Below, in pieces: positions 8,357-18,056 of a stretch of DNA of 64,000 nt. Origin of the DNA: an uncultured Rhodospirillaceae bacterium. GTDB taxonomy: Bacteria; Pseudomonadota; Alphaproteobacteria; Rhodospirillales; Magnetospirillaceae. Position numbers and translations under genes: made by a program. Location of the stretch: NCBI GenBank assembly GCA_937887565.1, contig CALABS010000064.1, positions 14,828 through 78,827 of the forward strand, in the 5' to 3' direction. The notes under the pieces are model-generated. The model did not search any database. It saw only the letters and a list, made by a program, of their open reading frames with translations, and was not told the origin of the DNA. Numbering within the stretch: position 1 is the stretch's first letter; the number at the start of each line of letters is the position of its first letter.

Positions 8357-8553
8357 GTTTCTTCTTCAGGGGCCGGCTTGGTGCCATAAATGCGATTGTC
8401 GTCGGTGCGCATGTGCCGTTCCAGGAAGTGGAGGTGCGATGTAAGGTCCGATGCTCGAGTTCCAAGCCTCCGTGGGGAGACGTCCCCAGCCAGTGTAAAG
8501 ACAATGACATGGGCGACCTGTGTGCGGTTTCGGTCAGCAGTGCAAAGGATGGT
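8357..8553 (-). pseudogene. Proximal half of a reading frame split by the IS66 insertion (uncertain)
   Basis: The minus-strand frame opens after a stop at 8554-8556 and runs into the IS66 junction. It continues in phase at 5232 once the element is removed. No start codon with a ribosome site is evident. The translation contains AHVIVFTLAGDVSPRR and HFLERHMRTDDNRIYG, which look protein-like but match no family I know. Confidence 0.25.
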
Positions 8554-8717
8554 TCATGAGCAAGTATTGATGTGGCATTGTGCCGCATGTTGTCCATCAA
8601 AGTTCCGTAACAAACGCCGTCTTTCAGAATACCATTGACCGGAAAGCGGGGAGATCAGTCTGTTCATACCTCTGTCTTATGATGATCGATGCCGAGTTGA
8701 ACCGTTTCTTTGATGAC

Positions 8718-8732
8718 GTAACACTCTGTTAC
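8718..8732. promoter_or_regulatory. Perfect dyad operator GTAACA-N3-TGTTAC
   Basis: GTAACACTCTGTTAC is a perfect 6+3+6 inverted repeat, 117 bp upstream of the exported small protein at 8849. It is the best copy of a motif that recurs at 2740, 4979, 15121, 17608 and 20063, always upstream of metal-region genes. Size and symmetry suit a dimeric OmpR-family regulator. The binding protein is inferred. Confidence 0.65.
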
Positions 8733-8848
8733 AATAAGGCACCATCTCCGCAACAGAACCACGCGTACACCGAGGGGGGCGTTAAAGCCCCTGTCGGCAT
8801 TTTCGAAAATTCGGAGTGCGACAGGCAAACAAACCAAGGAGAAAGCCC

Positions 8849-9112
8849 ATGGCCCCGTCGCATCGTCTCGTCCTGATCGCCTTGAGTGGAGCTGTGCTCG
8901 CGCTCGGTGGCACCGCCTTTGCGCAAGTGCGCATCGACACGAAAGCGAAGCCCGAACTCCCGCAATGCACCCTCGACGTGATCAAGACGAGTGATTGCCA
9001 CATCCACGACTCAGGGACGCACATTCAACTGTCGGTGAATCAGCCCACCGCTGATCGTCCGCATGCCCAGATGGAATATCAGGAATGGATGCGGGATCAG
9101 CATCGTCGGTGA
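8849..9112 (+). CDS. Small exported protein of unknown function in the metal regulon
   Basis: An 87-residue protein starting at 8849 after AGGAGAA. An in-frame GTG or ATG upstream would spoil the signal peptide. Residues 1-27 form a signal peptide (LIALSGAVLALGGTAFA). The mature ~60 residues contain two cysteines (PQCTLDV, SDCHIHDSG) and several His/Met residues, suiting a periplasmic metal-binding or disulfide-bonded peptide. No family recognised. A perfect GTAACA dyad lies upstream, so it is probably controlled with the cop and cus genes. Confidence 0.7.
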   Translation: MAPSHRLVLIALSGAVLALGGTAFAQVRIDTKAKPELPQCTLDVIKTSDCHIHDSGTHIQLSVNQPTADRPHAQMEYQEWMRDQHRR

Positions 9113-9264
9113 TGGCGGTGGCGGTGTTGACGATGCAGCCGTCTTATACCGGAGTCGGAGATTTCTGACTCTTGGGGCTTTTGAGTTGCGGTTCGGGGGT
9201 GGTGTTGATTCTTTGTAGGCCTCACCATTGAGCGAAACGCAGCCATGCCGGCCCTGAGATTTGC

Positions 9265-10062
9265 CGCGCCTTGACCTCCGAAGATCTGCGCCGTTCGGCT
9301 CGCGGCAAAAGTGATGGCCGGGTTTACCGGCGCTTGCTGATGGTCGCCATGGCGTTGGACGGGGTTAGCCGCAATACCGTGTCGTTAAGGTGCCAGGCCA
9401 CAACATGCAGGGCACACGGCTGAGCCCGCCCACTGCATTTCGTGTGCCGTCTCGGCGCAACCAGCTTAACGACATGGTGTTGGGGTTAGCCGGGAAGAGG
9501 CGGTGCGGCAAGTCGGCATGGGCTGGCAGCAGCTCCGCGATTGGTTTGTGCGGCACAACGCCGAAGGGGGGAACGGCTCGCGGGATCGGGTGCGCATTGC
9601 AGCCCGCTGCTGCCGGCCGCCACTCCCGACGTCGAGCGGGGCGGTGTCGTCGAATATCGGGTCCGGCATATCCGCGAGCTGCGCTCTGCGGTATTTCGGG
9701 GCGGAGCGCAACCGCACCGGAATGTAGGACCGCTTATATCAGATGAATCGGTCCTTCCTTACGCCGCGCCCGATCCACCCCAAAATCGATGTGGCAGCCC
9801 AGGAGGCGTTTAAAAAGAACTTCGCCGACCACCTCGCTGCCATCGCAAAGACCACCCTGAGGCGAGCGCTGTGGAGGCCTGCTTCCGGGACGAAGCCCTC
9901 ATCGGCCAGAGCGGCATCTTGACCCGGCGTTGGGCGCCACGTGGCAGTCGACCGTGCGCCGTGCGCGATCATCGCTTCAAGTCGGCCTATCTCTTCGGCG
10001 CGATCTGTCCTGCCTGCGGTACCGGAGCCAGCATCGGCGTAACACGTGCCAACACCGACGCT
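9265..10062 (+). pseudogene. Decayed IS630-family transposase
   Basis: Pieces of an IS630 transposase appear in different frames. The N-terminal helix-turn-helix starts near 9271 (LTSEDLRRSARG...LLMVAMALDGVSR), is broken by a 109-bp insert, and resumes at 9490 (EEAVRQVGMGWQQLRDWFVRHNAEG). The catalytic part near 9760-10050 is scattered over two frames (HPKIDVAAQEAFKKNFADH, then CFRDEALIGQSGILTRRWAPRGSRP and SAYLFGAICPACGTGA). Several frameshifts make it non-functional, and the C-terminus is missing. Confidence 0.8.
9373..9481. mobile_element. 109-bp MITE-like insert with IS4-type ends inside the IS630 remnant
   Basis: The insert begins AATACCGTGTCGTTAAG and ends CTTAACGACATGGTGTT, imperfect 17-bp inverted repeats (two mismatches). 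It is bracketed by GGGGTTAGCCG at 9361-9371 and 9482-9492, an 11-bp duplication. Removing the insert and one duplicate restores the IS630 frame (DGVSR-EEAV). An end resembling IS4 (which ends ...CAGTTAAG) and 10-13 bp duplications suit mobilisation by an IS4-family transposase. No coding capacity. Confidence 0.75.
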
Positions 10063-10063
10063 C

Positions 10064-10457
10064 ATGGAGGAACGTGCTTTGTCTAGACTGATGGTCGCAA
10101 AAGGGAACCCTGTGGAAGGCCGAATTGCCAATAGGAAAGCCCTGACCGGCACCGGGATGGATCTGATCGTTTTGGCCCGGCAGTTCCAATATGCCTTGGC
10201 ACGGCTGCCATGCTCGACAGTAAGACTGCGTGCGGCGGGGGTTGACGAATGCCCGCCTGCTGGCCCCGCTATTCGACGAAATCACAAAAGCTCGCCGTAG
10301 GCGCATCGGTTGGCAGGCGATCGCTACTGAGCTTGCTCGGGCTGGTGTTCATAAGTTGAGTGGCGCACCATTCACCGCTGCTGATCTTCGTTTGCACATT
10401 AATCGAGAAATAAATGAAGATAAAACACAGTGTCAAACTGCAATGCCGATGAAATAG
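10064..10457 (+). pseudogene. Small hypothetical gene, apparently frameshifted
   Basis: Two adjacent frames read like one small protein. Residues from 10064 (MEERALSRLMVAKGNPVEGR...MDLIVLARQFQYALARL) run to about 10220. The next frame from 10230 gives RRGLTNARLLAPLFDEITKARR...IGWQAIATELARAGVHKLSGAPFTAADLRLHI, a helical plasmid-type segment. A single base change near 10225 would fuse them. The second part could also be translated alone from the GTG at 10230 (75 residues). No family assigned. Base composition drops towards AT at its end. Confidence 0.4.
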
Positions 10458-10548
10458 AATTGATAATTATAATATTATCCAACCATCTTGTGCCAGAGGA
10501 AATCTTGATCGATTGTTGTATTCGCCCAGCAGTATAGGAGAAATGAGC

Positions 10549-11328
10549 ATGTCTGCTCTCACTATTGGCGCTACCGGCATGCTTGCCCAGCAGCTGAATG
10601 TGGAGACAATTTCCAACAACATTGCCAATGCCGGCACGACGGGCTTCAAACGTCAGCGTGCCGAGTTTCAGGACCTCATGTATAAAAATGCCCCACGCAG
10701 CGGGCCGAACGTGTCGGCAACCGGAACAAGCGTGCCCACGGGCGTCCAGATTGGCGGGGGAGTACGCATTGACGGAATCGCCCGTGTCATGGAGCAGGGA
10801 AGCTTGACGGTCACGAACAACAAGCTCGATCTCATGATCGATGGCGCCGGCTACTTTCCAGTTCAAATGCCTGACGGCGAGACCGCCTATACGCGCGCCG
10901 GAAACTTCAAGCTCGACCCTGACGGCAATCTCGTTACCGCTGATGGCCATCCGGTGCAACCGGCCATCACCATACCAGCCGGAGCGGCTGATGTTGCGGT
11001 GAACTCTTCGGGTGAGGTCTTGGTAAAACTGGACGGACAAAGTGAACCTCAGAATGTCGGCCGGATCCAGTTGGCCACGTTCCCAAACGACGGTGGCTTG
11101 GCAGCGATTGGTGGCAACCTTTTCCAGGTTACGCCAGCGGCTGGTGAGGCGGTGCTCGGCAATCCGGCAGCAACCGGCTTTGGACGAGTGCTGCAAGGAA
11201 CACTGGAGACTTCCAACGTCAACATTGTGCAGGAGATTACCGCCCTCATCTCCGCGCAACGCGCTTATGAGATGAACGCCAAGGTGATTTCGATCGATAG
11301 CGAGATGTCACAGCCTCAATCGCGCTAA
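10549..11328 (+). CDS. flgG: Flagellar basal-body distal rod protein FlgG, orphan copy
   Basis: A 259-residue FlgG, the distal rod subunit assembled in the periplasm. ATAGGAG precedes an ATGAGCATG; the second ATG (10549) has the better spacing. N-terminal rod signature LNVETISNNIANAGTTGFKR, central DLMIDGAGYFPVQMPDG and AYTRAGNFKLDPDG, and the C-terminal VQEITALISAQRAYEMNAKVI motif are all present. The last residues (SIDSEMSQPQSR) depart from the usual MLxTxxxLR ending. No other flagellar gene is nearby, and the preceding 150 bp is AT-rich, so this is a displaced or laterally acquired copy. Confidence 0.93.
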   Translation: MSALTIGATGMLAQQLNVETISNNIANAGTTGFKRQRAEFQDLMYKNAPRSGPNVSATGTSVPTGVQIGGGVRIDGIARVMEQGSLTVTNNKLDLMIDGAGYFPVQMPDGETAYTRAGNFKLDPDGNLVTADGHPVQPAITIPAGAADVAVNSSGEVLVKLDGQSEPQNVGRIQLATFPNDGGLAAIGGNLFQVTPAAGEAVLGNPAATGFGRVLQGTLETSNVNIVQEITALISAQRAYEMNAKVISIDSEMSQPQSR

Positions 11329-11667
11329 ACGCCAGCACAACACACCCGCAGTCAGCCACTCCGTGCAACACGGCCATTGTCGGCTGTGATTGCCGGCAAG
11401 GTCTGCAGGTGCGTTGCTTAGCGCAGAAACGGGCTCCACACTGCGCAATGCTCACGCAATGGCCACAGGTCATCCGATCGACCTTCAGCTTCAGCATCCC
11501 TGCCTTGCTCTTGCCTTCACCATAGCGCTTCCAGTCGCTGGAAGGTCAAGCATCTTTCTTCGATGGTCGCCTGAAGCAGGTTCGTGACGTGGTGAGTAAA
11601 CCCGCGACAGTTGCAGGGTTGTGGGACGCTGTCCTAATCTGTGTAGGAGGAAAAGAAGGAGCACACG
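11329..11667. other. Gap without a supported gene
   Basis: No family-like frame is seen on either strand. The last 30 bases hold the ribosome site (AAGGAG near 11655) of the following gene. The sequence may be a remnant flank of the flgG insertion. Confidence 0.5.
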
Positions 11668-12936
<1,269 letters not shown>

Positions 12937-13059
12937 CTGGGGGCAGCTTCAACCTTGATGACGTGCAGTTGGAGGTCTCCGCGTTTGATCAGGCCATTGG
13001 AGACATCGGCGACGTTTCCCTTGGCATGGAGATGGCGGCGGTCTCCGTGCGGGGCATCC

Positions 13060-13311
13060 CTAATTTCGGCAGCGGATGGTGGAGTTACCGACGTTACCGG
13101 GCCACCCCTGGCGCCATTCGGAGAGCGTGAACGGCGGTGCCGGTTGTGTCGTGATCGCAGTGTCGATGGCGTCGTTCAGCGCCTCGATCCGCTTTCGAAG
13201 GAGGTTGTCTGGTACTCGCGTGGTTGTCGGCCGCCGGCTCGATGCCGACGTCTGCCGCAATGTTAGGTCACCGGACATCGCGAACAGGCCCGTGATGTCG
13301 AATCGGCTCAC
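13060..13311 (-). CDS. Small hypothetical protein coupled to the chemoreceptor gene
   Basis: An 83-residue frame that starts with GTG overlapping the chemoreceptor stop by 4 bp (GTGA), an arrangement typical of translational coupling. The sequence has a charged helix (DNLLRKRIEALNDAIDTAI) and no hydrophobic segment. I recognise no family. The coupling is the main support; in GC-rich DNA the frame could be incidental. Confidence 0.4.
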   Translation of the reverse strand: MSRFDITGLFAMSGDLTLRQTSASSRRPTTTRVPDNLLRKRIEALNDAIDTAITTQPAPPFTLSEWRQGWPGNVGNSTIRCRN

Positions 13312-14993
13312 GCAGCGCTGACCTCGGCAAGAAAGTTGCGGACATCCTCACGGATCGCGAGCGATTGCCGCGCCAGCACATCCGCCGCAGCCTTGACTTG
13401 GTGTGCTTCACCCTCTGTGTCGGCGGCGGCCCGGGTCACGTCGGCGATGTTCGTGCTGACCTCGCGCGTGCCATCGGCGGCTTGCTGAACGCTGCGTGAT
13501 ATTTCCTGAGTTGCCGCCTTCTGTTGCTCGATCGCGGCGGCAATCGCCGTGGACACGGTGCTGATCTCCGTGATGATATGGCCGATGCCGGTGATGGACG
13601 AAACGGCCGCTTGGGTCGCGCCCTGGATCGCGGTGATTTGCTGCGCGATGTCGCCGGTTGCCTGCGCCGTCTGTGTGGCAAGGCTCTTGACCTCCTGAGC
13701 GACGACAGCGAAGCCTTTTCCGGCTTCCCCAGCCCGCGCCGCCTCGATGGTGGCGTTGAGTGCCAGCAGGTTGGTCTGCGATGCGATGTCATTGATGAGC
13801 TTTACCACTTCGTCGATGCGGGACACGCCAGCGGCCAAGCCTGAGACGACGGCGTTCGCCTGCGTTGCGTGATTAACCGCTTGCCCGGTTGTCTGCGTCG
13901 CTTGTTCCACTTGGCGGGAGATTTCGAAAATCGACGCGGACAACTCTTCCGCTGCGGCGGCGACGGTCTGCACGCTTCCGGATGCTTCCTGAGACGCCGA
14001 GACGACGGCTATGGAGCGCCTCTTCGCTTCGTCCGCAGTTTCATTCAGAGAACCCGACGCGTGCTGCATCTGCTGTGCAGCGCTGGTCAACTCCTCAACG
14101 ACCGTCACGATTCGGGCATCGAAGGCCCGCATCAAGCCCTCCAGATGGACGGCACGCCGGGCTTTGGCGGTGCCTTCGGCCCGCGACTGCTCATTCAGAC
14201 GGTCGGCCTCCATGCGATTCTGCTTGAAGACTTCGATAGCCTGCGCCATGGCGCCAATTTCATCACTTCGGGCCAGCCCCGGAACCAACACAGCGGTGTC
14301 CCCGTTCGCGAGCCGGTTCATCGTCTCCGTCATGGCGACGATCGGTCGAGCTATCGCACGGTTCAGCAGTAGCCCCATGACAACCGCCGCAGCCAGGGCC
14401 AACGCCGGGCCACCGACAATCACGGCGTAGCCATTGCGGAAGGCCGTTGCTTCCATGGCGGCGTGCTCGTTCAAGCGTTCCCGTTCGACCGTCTCGAGCT
14501 GTGCGATGATCTGCTGGATCGCGTCCATCGACCCCTTGCCGGCCGCACTGGCCTCAATGGTGTGAGCGTCCATCTGCGTCTCGGGGGTGCTCATGAGTGC
14601 AATCTGCCGTTCGGCAATCTGCATGCGCCAGGAATGGGCATGGTGCGAAAGCACCTCAATCTGCTCCCGCAGCGCCGGATCGCCAGACGTCAGTGTTCCA
14701 AGGGTTTCGAGGCTCCGGATAAAGCGGTCGGACGCGGCCTTGTACTCGGCCGGGAAGGCCTGATTGCCGGTGAGGAGAAAGCCGCGAACGCTGGATGACT
14801 GGGAGATCATGCTCGACTGAACGGCGTGTGCCGCTTCCATAGCTTCTCGGGCTAAGGTGGTCGATCGATTGCTGGTCTCGATGGAGGATAGTGAGAGATA
14901 GCTGATAACGCTCGCGGTGAGCATCATACCCACCAGCGTACCGAAGGCGATCAGCAGCTTTCGCGGTGTGGCGATGTTGGTGAAGGAATGCAT
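13308..14993 (-). CDS. Methyl-accepting chemotaxis protein with CHASE3-like sensor
   Basis: A 561-residue membrane chemoreceptor. Start 14993 is chosen at the beginning of TM1 (about 8-32); the frame continues upstream but without domain content. Residues ~35-185 form a helical periplasmic CHASE3-like module (SSSVRGFLLTGNQAF, then a long helix). TM2 is near 195-215, HAMP follows (RPIVAMTETMNRLANGDT), and the cytoplasmic signalling hairpin carries the tip motif LLALNATIEAARAGEAGKGFAVVA. It lies downstream of the second two-component pair on the same strand. A motif-like site at 15121 precedes it, so metal taxis is a possible role (inference). Confidence 0.9.
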   Translation of the reverse strand: MHSFTNIATPRKLLIAFGTLVGMMLTASVISYLSLSSIETSNRSTTLAREAMEAAHAVQSSMISQSSSVRGFLLTGNQAFPAEYKAASDRFIRSLETLGTLTSGDPALREQIEVLSHHAHSWRMQIAERQIALMSTPETQMDAHTIEASAAGKGSMDAIQQIIAQLETVERERLNEHAAMEATAFRNGYAVIVGGPALALAAAVVMGLLLNRAIARPIVAMTETMNRLANGDTAVLVPGLARSDEIGAMAQAIEVFKQNRMEADRLNEQSRAEGTAKARRAVHLEGLMRAFDARIVTVVEELTSAAQQMQHASGSLNETADEAKRRSIAVVSASQEASGSVQTVAAAAEELSASIFEISRQVEQATQTTGQAVNHATQANAVVSGLAAGVSRIDEVVKLINDIASQTNLLALNATIEAARAGEAGKGFAVVAQEVKSLATQTAQATGDIAQQITAIQGATQAAVSSITGIGHIITEISTVSTAIAAAIEQQKAATQEISRSVQQAADGTREVSTNIADVTRAAADTEGEAHQVKAAADVLARQSLAIREDVRNFLAEVSAA

Positions 14994-15042
14994 GGCGAGG
15001 CTCTGGTCGGAGGGAAGACGCACGGGAGCGGTGAACACGGCG

Positions 15043-15378
15043 CTACGGCACGGCGCGGTGCCGTCCCGACGCAGGCTTCCTGAAGCTAGAGTGTGCGGGT
15101 TTCGGGCACGTGACGGCTGTGTAACGTTGTGTTTCTGGCCGTATTCTGTACTGGAATGCGGACATGAGCTTGAAACCAAGCCGGGCGACCGGCAGCCCGC
15201 TCGTGTCAGGCGACACGTCAAACTGGTCCGTCCGCAAACTCGGTGCGACCGGGTACCGAGAGGACGATGACGATGGCCGAGTCGAGGATGGCGAGCTTCC
15301 TTTGTCCGGACGGTCGGCGCCGTCGTTCCCGTCGCCGTGGCCACCATGTCCGTGTCTGCCGTGCATGAAAAGCATCAC
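15043..15378 (-). CDS. Possible His-rich small protein between kinase and chemoreceptor genes
   Basis: A 111-residue frame 19 bp after the kinase stop and 49 bp before the chemoreceptor start, same strand. The N-terminus is His/Gly-rich (MHGRHGHGGHGDGNDG), as in metal-binding peptides, but the remainder is low-complexity and unlike a folded protein. A site resembling the regulon motif lies inside it (15121), which argues for non-coding sequence there. Treat as doubtful. Confidence 0.28.
   Translation of the reverse strand: MMLFMHGRHGHGGHGDGNDGADRPDKGSSPSSTRPSSSSSRYPVAPSLRTDQFDVSPDTSGLPVARLGFKLMSAFQYRIRPETQRYTAVTCPKPAHSSFRKPASGRHRAVP
15121..15135. promoter_or_regulatory. Candidate operator upstream of the chemoreceptor
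   Basis: GTAACGTTGTGTTTC matches 11 of 15 positions of the perfect dyad at 8718. It lies 128 bp upstream of the chemoreceptor start at 14993. The left half-site is nearly exact; the right half has one mismatch in its core. Confidence 0.4.
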
Positions 15379-15397
15379 CCGACCTGAGGCCTGTGCG

Positions 15398-16735
15398 TCA
15401 AGCCGGCTTGCGTGGGAGCGACACGGTCAGGCGCAGGCCCCCCTCCGGCCGGTCTGCGAGCGTGATATCTCCGCCATGGGCCCGGATGGTGGCACGGGCC
15501 ATGGTCAGTCCGAGACCGAAACCCCCGGTCTCACGGCTCCGGGAACGCTCCATACGGTAGAATGGCTGGAACACCTTCTCTCGCTCCGTGGCAGGAATAC
15601 CAGGGCCGTCATCAAGGATTTCCACCACGATACACTCCGTGTTGACACAGAGGACGACCTGTGCACGGTTGCCGTACTTGACGGCGTTCTCCACGAGATT
15701 GCGGAACGCGCGTCGCAGCGCCATAGGCTGGCCGTGCAGGAGCGCCCGCGGTGCGCCCGAAAACCCGACGTTTTGCCCGGCATCGGCCAGGGTGTCGCAC
15801 ATCGTGGCCAAGGTGGCTGCCAAATCGATCACCTTGCTCGCTTCCTGTGCGCCCTCGTCGCGCAGGAAGGCAAGCGTCGCGTTGATCATCGCTTCCATCT
15901 CGGCGATGTCGGCCAGCATCTTGTCATGCTGTTCTTCGTCTTCAACAAACTCGGCGCGCAGGCGCAGCACCGTGAGTGGGGTGCGCAGATCGTGAGACAG
16001 TGCCGCGAACATCTGCGTGCGGTCGGACAACAGCCGCTTGATGCGCGCTTGCATCTCGTTGAAGGCGTGCGCGGCTTGCCGTACCTCGCTCGGGCCTTGC
16101 TCCGGCAGCGGCGGAGCGGTCACGTCGACACCGAGGCGCTCGGCCGCACGGACCATGGTCCGCAACGGCGCCGTCGCCGAGCGGATCAGCAGGATTGACA
16201 GGGCAAAGACCGCCAGAGCCATCAGCCCTGTCGACAGGAGGAGGTTGGTCGGCGTGTGCATCAGCGGGTCGCCGAGCGAGGAGCGCAGATTGAGCCACTC
16301 GCCGTTCGGCAACGGAGCCGAGATCAGCACCATGTGGCCAGCCGCTTCCGGATGGTCGGGATCGTCGGCCAGGACGAGCCGAAGCGACGACCCACGCAGA
16401 TCGGGGACGACCTCCAGCAACCGGGTCCGTATTGCGGTGAGTTGCGGATGCTCCGGCTCCTGCTCATCGACCACCGCGGAGCGTCCCCATCGCACGTCGA
16501 GCGCCCGCCGCGACAAGAGAGCGGCCGTCCGCTCGCGGTCGGCCTCCGGCGCCTGGAGAATCGCCGAGCGCGCGGCGATGAAGCGCTCCACCGTCTCCTG
16601 TTCGACGGATCGATCCGATTGCGCCAGCAAATCGATCCCGTAGGCTCCCATGCTGACGAGATGGGACAGCGTCAGGCCGGCCACCATTACCGCGATGGTG
16701 CGGGCCGCCATGCTGTCGGGAATCAGGCGCATCAC
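15398..16735 (-). CDS. Two-component sensor histidine kinase, second paralogue
   Basis: A 445-residue inner-membrane kinase of the same length and order as the kinase at 2813-4150: TM1 (12-32), periplasmic domain, TM2 (~168-190), HAMP, H-box ALSHDLRTPL, N-box NLVENAVKYG, DDGPGIP, GFGLGL. The cytoplasmic halves are nearly the same; the periplasmic regions (about 40-160) diverge most, suggesting different or tuned input. It overlaps its regulator gene by 4 bp. The duplication of a full regulator/kinase pair within 12 kb implies a split or layered response. Confidence 0.9.
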   Translation of the reverse strand: MMRLIPDSMAARTIAVMVAGLTLSHLVSMGAYGIDLLAQSDRSVEQETVERFIAARSAILQAPEADRERTAALLSRRALDVRWGRSAVVDEQEPEHPQLTAIRTRLLEVVPDLRGSSLRLVLADDPDHPEAAGHMVLISAPLPNGEWLNLRSSLGDPLMHTPTNLLLSTGLMALAVFALSILLIRSATAPLRTMVRAAERLGVDVTAPPLPEQGPSEVRQAAHAFNEMQARIKRLLSDRTQMFAALSHDLRTPLTVLRLRAEFVEDEEQHDKMLADIAEMEAMINATLAFLRDEGAQEASKVIDLAATLATMCDTLADAGQNVGFSGAPRALLHGQPMALRRAFRNLVENAVKYGNRAQVVLCVNTECIVVEILDDGPGIPATEREKVFQPFYRMERSRSRETGGFGLGLTMARATIRAHGGDITLADRPEGGLRLTVSLPRKPA

Positions 16736-17445
16736 GCCCGTTCCACGGCAACCGTGAAAACGTAGCCGACACCCCGCACCGTCTTGATCATGCTCTGGTC
16801 CGGGTCGTTCTCGATCTTGCGGCGCAGCCGGCTGACCTGGACATCGATGGCCCGGTCGAACGCCGATGCCGCCCGACTGCGCGTGATGTCCAACAGCCGG
16901 TCGCGCGACAGCGTCTGGTTGGGATTTTCGACGAAGGCGACCAGCAGGTCATACTCACCGCCGGTCAGGTCGACCAACGCGCCTTCGGGCGAACGCAGTT
17001 CGCGGCGGATGAGATCGACCGTCCATCCGGCAAAACGTACGATGCGACCGCCGCTGTTCGATCGGTCGGTGTTTTCGGCTGCGGCTCCGGTTCGGCGGAG
17101 CACGGCCTTGATGCGGGCCAGCAGTTCGCGTGGACTGAACGGTTTGGTCAGGTAGTCGTCCGCACCCATCTCGAGCCCGACGACGCGGTCGGTCTCCTCG
17201 CCCATCGCGGTCAGCATGATGACCGGGATCGTGGAATCCGCGCGCAGATCCCGGCAGAGCTTCAGCCCATCGTCCCCTGGAAGCATGAGGTCGAGCACGA
17301 TCAGATCGACAGGCCCGTTTCGCAGGCATTCCCGCATCTCGTAGCCATCGCGGGCGGTGGAGACCTTCAGATCGTGCTTGCGCAGAAAGCGGCTCAGCAG
17401 AGCACGAATCTCCGGATTGTCGTCAACGACGAGGATGTGAAGCAT
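16732..17445 (-). CDS. OmpR-family response regulator, second paralogue
   Basis: A 237-residue regulator starting at 17445, where the receiver domain begins (MLHILVVDDN). Acidic pocket D8/D9, phosphoacceptor D52 in IVLDLMLP, KPFSP lysine, then the winged-helix domain with LTGGEYDLLVAF and RGVGYVF. It differs from the first regulator mainly in the linker between domains. The recognition-helix region (SAFDRAIDVQVSRLRRKIE) is almost the same, so both probably bind the same dyad. The copy at 17608 sits in the divergent promoter region shared with the next exported protein. Confidence 0.9.
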   Translation of the reverse strand: MLHILVVDDNPEIRALLSRFLRKHDLKVSTARDGYEMRECLRNGPVDLIVLDLMLPGDDGLKLCRDLRADSTIPVIMLTAMGEETDRVVGLEMGADDYLTKPFSPRELLARIKAVLRRTGAAAENTDRSNSGGRIVRFAGWTVDLIRRELRSPEGALVDLTGGEYDLLVAFVENPNQTLSRDRLLDITRSRAASAFDRAIDVQVSRLRRKIENDPDQSMIKTVRGVGYVFTVAVERA

Positions 17446-17604
17446 GGCAAGGCGAGCAATAGGGAAGAGGTTGCCGCAGGGAGCAGCGGGGGCTTCCATG
17501 ATGATGGCGTCGGCCGAAGGGCGCGTAAACCCTGAATTGTCGTGGTCCGCCGCACCGCGTTCGGAATCCCGCCTATGGGCGATCACGCACTCTGACCATC
17601 CCCC

Positions 17605-17700
17605 TGCGCAACACTTCGTTACACTTCATGCCCATCTTTGAAACATGGTGGGACGTAGAACGGAGGCATGGAGCAACGGCCAAGGTCATCGAAGAGGACG
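17605..17700 (+). repeat. Duplicated leader, copy 1
   Basis: About 95 bp nearly identical to 20061-20156, each placed upstream of a small exported protein. It begins with the motif-like site GCAACACTTCGTTAC and continues through CCCATCTTTGAAACA and GGACGTAGAACGGAG. Weaker similarity extends into the coding region of both downstream genes, so a promoter-plus-gene unit was duplicated. Confidence 0.88.
17608..17622. promoter_or_regulatory. Candidate operator between the second regulator and the exported protein
   Basis: GCAACACTTCGTTAC matches 12 of 15 positions of the dyad at 8718. It lies between the divergent starts at 17445 and 17757 and is repeated identically at 20063. Confidence 0.55.
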
Positions 17701-17756
17701 GGCATCCCGCCCGGTTGCCGCCAAGGCCCGGCCACCGAATCTCCAGGAGGAGCACC

Positions 17757-18056
17757 ATGTCGATCCGCACACTTGCCACCGCCGCGGCCTTGTCGACCGC
17801 CATCATTCTTTCCGGCGCCGCTGTTGCCGGTGCGGCTGAAGCCACTCCCGGCGACCATTGCGCCAGCCGGATCCAAACGGTCAAGAACCTGCTGTGGGGC
17901 GGGGGCGGCAATCATGCCATTGACATTGTCACTCGGGGCATTGCCGAGCGCAACGCCGCCTACGGCACCTATCTGCATGAGCAGGGCAACCACACTCAGG
18001 CGCACGACTATCTCGACTACGCTATCGGCCAGGCGTCCTTCGGCTATCACAGATGA
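17757..18056 (+). CDS. Small exported protein of unknown function
   Basis: A 99-residue protein starting at 17757 after CAGGAGGAG. Signal peptide about 1-27 (LSTAIILSGAAVAGAAEA). The mature part is helical, rich in His and aromatic residues (HCASRIQTVKNLLWGGGGNHAIDIV and HDYLDYAIGQASFGYH), with one cysteine. Repeated tetratrico-like helices are possible, but I assign no family. The frame stays open upstream through the duplicated leader, but the ribosome site and signal peptide favour this start. It shares its leader and N-terminus with the peptide at 20206. Confidence 0.75.
   Translation: MSIRTLATAAALSTAIILSGAAVAGAAEATPGDHCASRIQTVKNLLWGGGGNHAIDIVTRGIAERNAAYGTYLHEQGNHTQAHDYLDYAIGQASFGYHR

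Noticed and set aside
15164..16198. Plus-strand open frame over the second kinase gene
   Set aside because: Antisense shadow of the kinase with no domain content.
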